Assembly: GCA_014729595.1 (NCBI GenBank) | Contig: WJJU01000081.1 | Coordinates: forward strand, 1-7,697 | Origin: Chitinivibrionales bacterium | Lineage (GTDB): Bacteria > Fibrobacterota > Chitinivibrionia > Chitinivibrionales > WJMI01 | Reading direction: 5' to 3' | DNA: 7,697 nt | Shown here: piece by piece, positions 1 to 4,767 of the stretch | Position numbering within the stretch: position 1 is the first letter of the stretch | Layout of the letters: the number at the start of each line of letters is the position of its first letter | The notes under the pieces: model-generated | What the model was told of the DNA's origin: nothing | Databases searched by the model: none | What the model saw: the letters and a program-made list of their open reading frames with translations, nothing else | Program-made: the position numbers and the translations under genes

Positions 1-118
1 GCAATGCGAAGAAGGGCAGGGGGGCGAGTTTGATGTGGGCACGCAACACTTTTAAGTGATGAGCGAACAGCGTCATGGACTTGGTCTTTTGCTGTAAGTC
101 ATTGTTTTTTAGGGACAT
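1..118 (-). CDS. Possible 5' end of an unrecognised minus-strand gene (partial)
   Basis: A minus-strand frame is open from an ATG at 118-116 to the left edge of the window, giving 39 codons plus one base. The frame stays open further upstream to another ATG at 193-191. A weak AGG lies about 6 nt before the ATG at 118, which mildly favours that start. The peptide begins MSLKNNDLQQ and ends in a hydrophobic, proline-containing stretch (KLAPLPFFAL), which could be the start of a membrane segment. I do not recognise the family. If real, it is transcribed divergently from the operon on the right and shares the intergenic region with it. It may equally be a chance open frame, since only about 40 codons are visible. 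Plus-strand frames that are open at base 1 all stop by base 59. Confidence 0.28.
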   Translation of the reverse strand, partial: MSLKNNDLQQKTKSMTLFAHHLKVLRAHIKLAPLPFFAL

Positions 119-600
119 GAAAAGCCTGGTTCCCTTCTGTCTTGGTTTGCGTATTATTGCCGAAAAGCGGAGGCGTACATGACTGTGGAACATGAGCGAA
201 CCTTCATGCGTCGGTAGGCGGAGGAGGCCGCTTATGGTGTGTTTCGAGCATCGGCGGGTCTCCCATGGTGATCCCATACTTTAAATACGAAAATACAATG
301 CGGTTGTTGCCCGAGGAACGTGTCGGCTTGATTGGGGCTGTTCTTCTTTATAGACCACGATGTCGGCGATTGAGTGAAGGGGGTGCCGGGGGGGGCTCAT
401 TGGTGCTTCAGGGCTACGTTTTGCATGCTTAAACATGCTTTTTGGAGCCGAAAAAGGGCTGGTAGGTATTTGAATGCAACCCAGGTTTTCTTCGAATTTC
501 AAAAAAATCTTGCGTCGGCGGCTCGCCAAACCCTTTTTTACAATAAAGGCGACAATTGCGGCGCTTCCGTGAGTGGTCGAATTGGAAATGCCTTGGAGGC
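119..600. other. Long region without a convincing gene
   Basis: No frame on either strand gives a protein with recognisable domains, a good ribosome binding site or gene-like composition. What can be seen is a G5 run (379-383) and a G8 run (388-395) four bases apart; a 5-bp inverted repeat CATGA/TCATG at 191-208; the 10-mer ATGAGCGAAC at 192-201, also present at 59-68; and a small hairpin with a T tract at 423-443. The region is best read as a divergent or upstream intergenic region, possibly containing decayed sequence. Confidence 0.5.
423..443 (+). terminator. Weak terminator-like hairpin
   Basis: GCATG (423-427) and CATGC (434-438) form a perfect 5-bp inverted repeat around a 6-base loop, followed at once by five T (439-443). 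The stem is short and only moderately GC-rich. No gene is seen ending just upstream, so this is a weak candidate that could be chance. Confidence 0.2.
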
Positions 601-629
601 TTGACACTCTATCTTTAGAAACGTATATT
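601..629 (+). promoter_or_regulatory. Sigma-70-type promoter for the three-gene operon
   Basis: TTGACA at 601-606 matches the -35 consensus exactly. TATATT at 624-629 matches 5 of 6 bases of the -10 consensus. The spacer is the optimal 17 bp. Transcription would start near 636, leaving an untranslated leader of roughly 95 nt before the ATG at 732. The position and direction fit the operon that follows, and no second convincing promoter is seen before gene 2 or gene 3. The leader holds a small inverted repeat (ACCG 646-649 with CGGT 656-659) of doubtful meaning. If the organism belongs to a lineage with a different housekeeping promoter consensus, this match would matter less. Confidence 0.65.
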
Positions 630-731
630 GATATTCGCCGAGGGAACCGTCCAATCGGTGAGTTGTGTCGCTTCGACTTCAGATATTATTTAACAGTTTA
701 AGCCCTTAATGGCCGAATGGCGCCGGTGCAT

Positions 732-2231
732 ATGTCAAAGAAAAAACACCAAAAGGCTGCTCATGTGCTCTTCCTGTTCATCCTGACGGCTTCGTCAGTG
801 TTTGCCGGGAGGAAAATTGTCGTTCCGCACGATTTCCCAACCATTCACTCCGCGTTGGGTGAGGCCGACGAGGGAGATACCGTCTATGTGGTGAATGGTG
901 TCTATCGGGAGAACATCGCTCTAACCGAAGGAGTGGTGTTAATGGGACAGGACATGCTTAAGACGGTGATCGACGGGCGACGTCGGGGGCCGTGCGTAAA
1001 AGGCGCCGATGACGCGGTAATAGCGAATTTTACTATTCGAAACGGCACTACCGGTATATTGTGTCGTAATGCGCGCCCCACTATCGAGCGAAATTTCATC
1101 GTTGACAACAAAGGCGCGGGTATCCATGCTTTGCTTGCTCTTCCCGAGATCAACAACAATGTTATTTACCGCAATGAGTGGACGGGTATATTTCTGGAGT
1201 CCGGTCATGGAAGCCGAACGTCGATAGACCACAATGTTATACTGGAAAACGGGTATTGCGGTATTTTCTGCGCTAATCAAACCTATGTATTGATCAAGAA
1301 TAATGTTCTCTATCGCAATAAGCAATACGGTATATACGTCGCGCCTGAAGCCAAGCGAACACGCATAATCAATAATAATATTAAAGGAAACCGCAGGCCG
1401 TTCAACTCGGCGGCGGTGGTGAATCCGTCGAATATCTCCAAAGATCCGCTGTTTATATCACCCGGTCATCCCGATTACAACTATTTCGTGAAGCCGGCTT
1501 CGCCGTGCAAGGGTAAAGGTGAAGACGGAACCGATATCGGGCTTATCACTGCACGGATGGTCCAAGTCTTGGCTACCGATAAAGACGGAGACGGGATTCT
1601 CGACGATATAGATCAATGTCCCGACGTTCCAGAAGATCGCGACGGTTTTGAGGATGAGGACGGCTGTCCCGATTTCGATAATGATAGGGACGGCATTTAC
1701 GACACAAAAGATCAGTGTCCGGACGATGCGGAGGATCGGGAGGGATTTCAGGACGAAGACGGATGTCCGGATTATGATAATGATAAGGATGGAATACAAG
1801 ATGTGTCCGACGGTTGTCCCAATAATCCGGAAACGGTCAACGGCTACAAAGATCAGGACGGGTGTCCGGACGAAAAGCCGCGCGAGATCAAACAAGCCCT
1901 TATATTAAAGGGTGTAAATTTCAAAACCGCGAGTGCCGAGTTGCTCGAAGAATCATACTATGTTCTCGAGAAGGTCTACAACAGCCTTGAAGCCTATCCG
2001 CACGTGCGCGTTCAAATCGCCGGACATACCGATAGTCAAGGTGGTGATCAGTACAATCTTCAACTGTCGCTCGACCGTGCCGAGGCGGTAAGAAGCTATC
2101 TGGTTATGAGAGGTATCGCACCGGATAGGATGGTTGCGCGGGGCTACGGTGAAACACAACCAATTGCGGATAACGGCACGGCCGAAGGCCGGGCGAAGAA
2201 TCGTAGAGTAGAGCTTGTTCCTATTAAGTAA
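732..2231 (+). CDS. Exported beta-helix / thrombospondin type-3 / OmpA-domain protein
   Basis: A predicted exported envelope protein of 499 residues, counted from the ATG at 732. Residues 1-25 form a signal peptide: a lysine-rich start (MSKKK), a hydrophobic core and a VFA|G cleavage site. Residues 28-270 look like a right-handed parallel beta-helix: repeated short strands with asparagine ladders such as NNNVIYRN and NNVLYRN, as in NosD/pectate-lyase-like folds. Residues 283-381 are three 33-residue thrombospondin type-3 repeats (DxDxDG, CPD), probably binding calcium. Residues 387-499 are an OmpA C-terminal domain with the GHTD motif (D434), the LSLDRAEAV helix (R449) and terminal NRRVEL. 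In OmpA the equivalent Asp and Arg contact diaminopimelate in peptidoglycan. An in-frame ATG at 717 is also possible; neither start has a clear Shine-Dalgarno, but 732 gives the better signal peptide. First gene of the operon, just after the promoter. The domain calls are firm. The ligand of the beta-helix is unknown, and no catalytic residues were identified. Confidence 0.9.
   Translation: MSKKKHQKAAHVLFLFILTASSVFAGRKIVVPHDFPTIHSALGEADEGDTVYVVNGVYRENIALTEGVVLMGQDMLKTVIDGRRRGPCVKGADDAVIANFTIRNGTTGILCRNARPTIERNFIVDNKGAGIHALLALPEINNNVIYRNEWTGIFLESGHGSRTSIDHNVILENGYCGIFCANQTYVLIKNNVLYRNKQYGIYVAPEAKRTRIINNNIKGNRRPFNSAAVVNPSNISKDPLFISPGHPDYNYFVKPASPCKGKGEDGTDIGLITARMVQVLATDKDGDGILDDIDQCPDVPEDRDGFEDEDGCPDFDNDRDGIYDTKDQCPDDAEDREGFQDEDGCPDYDNDKDGIQDVSDGCPNNPETVNGYKDQDGCPDEKPREIKQALILKGVNFKTASAELLEESYYVLEKVYNSLEAYPHVRVQIAGHTDSQGGDQYNLQLSLDRAEAVRSYLVMRGIAPDRMVARGYGETQPIADNGTAEGRAKNRRVELVPIK
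1578..1874 (+). repeat. Three tandem 99-bp thrombospondin type-3 units inside gene 1
   Basis: Three back-to-back units of exactly 33 codons cover residues 283-315, 316-348 and 349-381. Each begins with DKDGDG, DNDRDG or DNDKDG and ends in (E/Q)DGCPD plus one residue. Each carries two CP pairs and many aspartates. In this family the aspartates bind calcium and the cysteines form disulfides, giving a stiff linker between the beta-helix and the OmpA domain. The DNA has diverged between units through synonymous and conservative changes, so this is an old duplication under protein-level selection. Confidence 0.9.
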
Positions 2232-2235
2232 CAAA

Positions 2236-2245
2236 AAGGTGAAGG
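2236..2245 (+). promoter_or_regulatory. Ribosome binding site of gene 2
   Basis: AAGGTGAAGG lies in the short gap after the gene 1 stop (TAA 2229-2231). Its last GAAGG is 11 nt from the ATG at 2257 and 5 nt from an in-frame GTG at 2251. It therefore rules out the farther upstream TTG at 2215 as the start, because that codon precedes the site and lies inside gene 1. Confidence 0.55.
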
Positions 2246-2256
2246 CACGCGTGAAA

Positions 2257-4659
2257 ATGTCGAAAAAGCCTGTAGCAGGATTCACGGCGGTTGTAATCGC
2301 TTTATTAATGATGCTGGGAGGGCGCACACCGGCATTGGCCGACATTCCGGCAACCGGCGGTTTCGCCTCGCCCTATTTCCAGGCGGACTACATTCAGGAC
2401 CTTACCGAGTACAGTGCCGGTATTGTAAATCCGGCTTTGCTGTATCGAGTTAACCAGTACCGTCTCGAGTTTGGTCTGTACCGTTGGAAATTCTCGGGGG
2501 CCGTTCTTACCGATCTCGGCTATCAACAAGTGAGTGTACTCGCTCCTCTCGGACTTCGGCACACCGTCGGCCTTACGGTGTTGGGCCTTGGGGGTACCAC
2601 ACCCAATGTCGACCTGGAAAGCCATTCGCTTGCCGAAGATAGTACAAGCGAGAGTCGCTACGGAGATATGTGGTTTGTGGGACATTACGGCATGAGGCTT
2701 TTCCCGTGGCTTGCTTTGGGGACAAATCTCAAGTTCATGCGGCAGAATCAATTTTCGATCGAAAAGGCTTTCGGATGGGGGCTGGATTTCGGTGTGTACG
2801 CCAATCCGATCAATCATTATCGCTGGGGTGATCTCGGTTTCAGTCTTAATTTCCAAGATGTTAAACCGGTAAAGCTTACATGGAAGCACGACTCCGAAGG
2901 TGAGAAGTTGGCGGACTCGTCGGCGATTGAGCAGTTGATGACAACGCGGCTCAGGGCGGGTATGCGCTACAGCGGAATGAATGACCGCATCGTGTTCTCG
3001 TTCGAGTATGTTCTCGACAATTTCATGGATGCCTTTTGGGAAAGTGTTTTCAGTCTCGAAGAAGGTGAGATTCTCAATCAGGCGAAGGATATCAAAAATA
3101 ATCTTGACCGTGTGGGCCGGTACGGCGCTCATCTGAAATACGAATTTATCCCTCAAATTTGGGTCAAAGCCGGTTGGGCCAACAACAATATCCCGTACGT
3201 CGGATTCAATCTCAATTTGATTTATCCATTGCCGGAGATGGTAAATTTCGCCAAATTCGATTTTCATGTCGGCTATAGCGTGAACGAGCCCGAACGGGGA
3301 CTAACAACCATGTTTAAATTGGCTTCGGACTTTGGGCCAACGCGTGAGCAAAGAATGTCGCGGGGATTGTACGAAAAGCTCACTCTGGAACCACGCAACG
3401 AATACAACAAGGCCATGCGCTTATATATGGCCCAAAAATATTGGGATGCGGCATTTGCGTTCGGTAACCTAATTTCGGTGTACCCAAATTTCCATCTCAA
3501 CGACAAGGCGACATTCTTGATGGGTAATTGTTACCGCGAGCTTTATCTCAATGACATTGCGCGGGAGATCTATAAAGAGGCTTTGGCCGAATACTCGACC
3601 TCGGAGCAGCGTCCCAACTTCCTTTATGGCCTGATGGATTTGGATTACAAAGAAAACAAGCATGAGGATGCTCTTAAGAATCATGCTTTTATCAACAATC
3701 TCTATCCGGAAAGCGATGCGAGGGCGGAGGCCGACTATTTGGCCGGACAGATCCATTTCCAAAGAAAGAATTATAACGCGGCGGAGCAGTTGTTCAATCA
3801 GATTCAGCCGGGCGATGAGCCGTACTTATTCAGTCAGTACACGTTGTCCATTATAAATACCGAAAACAAGAAGGTGAAAGCGGCGATACGGAACCTGGAA
3901 ACAATCGTCGCCGACACCAGCGGTGCTTCCGACATACTATTGCTTCAGGATGCGGCCAACAACAAGTTGGGTCAGCTCTATTTCGAACAAGTTGATCTAC
4001 GGAAAGCCGTGGAGGCGTTCAAGCGGGTGCCTGAAGGTTCCGGGTTTGGTGACGATGCGCTTTTGGGAACGGCATGGTCGTGGATCAAGGTCAACAGACC
4101 GGAACTCTGTCTCAAGGAAATCGCGCGTCTCATTGCGGCGCATTCCGAATCTCCTCATATAGCCGAAGCCTATTTGTTGCGCGGATATGCACTCATGCTC
4201 CAGCCGGAGCATAAAGCGGCGATTGAAGCGTTGGAGAAATCATTGGAATTGGCAAAGCGTGATCTCGCCGACGAAGAAGATCTGAAGGCTGAAAAGCGGG
4301 AGTATGAGCAATTTGAGCGGATATTTGCACCGACGGCCCAGCAAATCAAGAAAAACGCTCTTCGTAAGCCGACTGATAAGCTCTTGGCGGAACGGCCTGA
4401 GCTAAAGCGGGAGTACGAAAGATTCGCACAAAAGAACAGAGCCCTGTTTGATTTCAAAGTTCTGGTGGAGGACAACGAGAAATTCTTCAGGCGCAAAGAG
4501 CAAATCCTACTCGATGCCGAGTATGCACTCGCCAAGGCCACCAAGATGGTCGGAAGCGCACAAGAAGAAAAGCTTATCGACCGCGAGAGGAAAAAGCAGC
4601 AAGAACTGGACGAAAAGATCCGGAAATTGGAGCAGGAGCTTCAGGGCGTCGATGAGTAA
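2257..4659 (+). CDS. Outer-membrane beta-barrel (PorV/UPF0164-like) fused to TPR array and coiled coil
   Basis: An 800-residue predicted outer-membrane protein. Residues 1-28 are a signal peptide (MSKKP, hydrophobic core, ALA|D cleavage). Residues 29-360 look like a beta-barrel: alternating polar and aromatic strands, many glycines and aromatic strand ends. An early SAGIVNPALL motif resembles the NPA motif near the start of FadL/PorV/UPF0164-type barrels. Residues about 382-666 are TPR helices, for example YPNFHLNDKATFLMGNCY and YPESDARAEADYLAGQIHF, with the usual G/A/Y/P spacing. Residues about 667-800 are highly charged and helical, ending in a likely coiled coil (765-797, rich in E, K, R and Q). 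The ATG at 2257 is chosen because its MSKK start mirrors gene 1; GTG 2251 adds two residues. It follows gene 1 after 25 bp, so co-translation is likely. Inferred role: an outer-membrane anchor with a periplasmic TPR/coiled-coil platform for partners. The barrel family call is by fold pattern, not by a diagnostic motif. Confidence 0.87.
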   Translation: MSKKPVAGFTAVVIALLMMLGGRTPALADIPATGGFASPYFQADYIQDLTEYSAGIVNPALLYRVNQYRLEFGLYRWKFSGAVLTDLGYQQVSVLAPLGLRHTVGLTVLGLGGTTPNVDLESHSLAEDSTSESRYGDMWFVGHYGMRLFPWLALGTNLKFMRQNQFSIEKAFGWGLDFGVYANPINHYRWGDLGFSLNFQDVKPVKLTWKHDSEGEKLADSSAIEQLMTTRLRAGMRYSGMNDRIVFSFEYVLDNFMDAFWESVFSLEEGEILNQAKDIKNNLDRVGRYGAHLKYEFIPQIWVKAGWANNNIPYVGFNLNLIYPLPEMVNFAKFDFHVGYSVNEPERGLTTMFKLASDFGPTREQRMSRGLYEKLTLEPRNEYNKAMRLYMAQKYWDAAFAFGNLISVYPNFHLNDKATFLMGNCYRELYLNDIAREIYKEALAEYSTSEQRPNFLYGLMDLDYKENKHEDALKNHAFINNLYPESDARAEADYLAGQIHFQRKNYNAAEQLFNQIQPGDEPYLFSQYTLSIINTENKKVKAAIRNLETIVADTSGASDILLLQDAANNKLGQLYFEQVDLRKAVEAFKRVPEGSGFGDDALLGTAWSWIKVNRPELCLKEIARLIAAHSESPHIAEAYLLRGYALMLQPEHKAAIEALEKSLELAKRDLADEEDLKAEKREYEQFERIFAPTAQQIKKNALRKPTDKLLAERPELKREYERFAQKNRALFDFKVLVEDNEKFFRRKEQILLDAEYALAKATKMVGSAQEEKLIDRERKKQQELDEKIRKLEQELQGVDE

Positions 4660-4660
4660 C

Positions 4661-4737
4661 GGGCTGCGAGGCGGCCCGCCGTCGGCTACGTTTTGCGGCG
4701 TTGTCGGCGAAGCCGTTGTGTCTCCGCCACAGGCGGA
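4661..4737 (+). repeat. Cluster of three triloop hairpins between genes 2 and 3
   Basis: The 108-bp gap (4660-4767) contains three stem-loops in a row. The first pairs GGGCTGC (4661-4667) with GCGGCCC (4671-4677): seven pairs including one G-U, loop GAG, starting 1 nt after the gene 2 stop. The second pairs CGGC (4705-4708) with GCCG (4712-4715), loop GAA. The third pairs TCCGCC (4723-4728) with GGCGGA (4732-4737), loop ACA. There is no T tract after any stem, so classic terminators are unlikely. A REP-like dispersed element or an mRNA processing/stability element between cistrons fits better. The 13-mer GGCTACGTTTTGC at 4684-4696 also occurs at 412-424, which could be chance. Confidence 0.5.
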
Positions 4738-4751
4738 TTCCATATCATAGC

Positions 4752-4756
4752 AGGAG
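4752..4756 (+). promoter_or_regulatory. Ribosome binding site of gene 3
   Basis: AGGAG is the best Shine-Dalgarno match in the window. It lies 11 nt before the ATG at 4768 and 17 nt before the next in-frame ATG at 4774, which favours 4768. The spacing is a little long but similar to that seen for gene 2. Confidence 0.6.
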
Positions 4757-4767
4757 TACCGGATCTA

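Noticed and set aside
374..604. A 76-codon plus-strand frame
   Set aside because: It has no recognisable domain, is low-complexity in places and overlaps another spurious frame; the -35 box begins inside it.
281..607. A 108-codon minus-strand frame
   Set aside because: It starts with GTG inside the strong plus-strand promoter, has no visible domain or ribosome binding site, and its composition looks random.
1578..1874. A CRISPR-like or mobile repeat array
   Set aside because: The repeats are in-frame, contiguous, diverged at DNA level and encode a known protein repeat, with no spacers.
2215..2256. An upstream TTG start for gene 2 that would overlap the end of gene 1
   Set aside because: The ribosome binding site lies after it, it would put 14 extra charged residues before the signal peptide, and ATG 2257 (or GTG 2251) gives a normal signal peptide.
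2305..3267. A 320-codon antisense frame under gene 2
   Set aside because: It lies wholly within the barrel coding region on the opposite strand and has no recognisable fold; it is a codon-bias shadow.
4684..4696. The 13-mer GGCTACGTTTTGC shared with 412-424 as proof of a dispersed element
   Set aside because: One shared 13-mer is roughly what chance allows in a window this size, and the match does not extend; it is kept only as a note.
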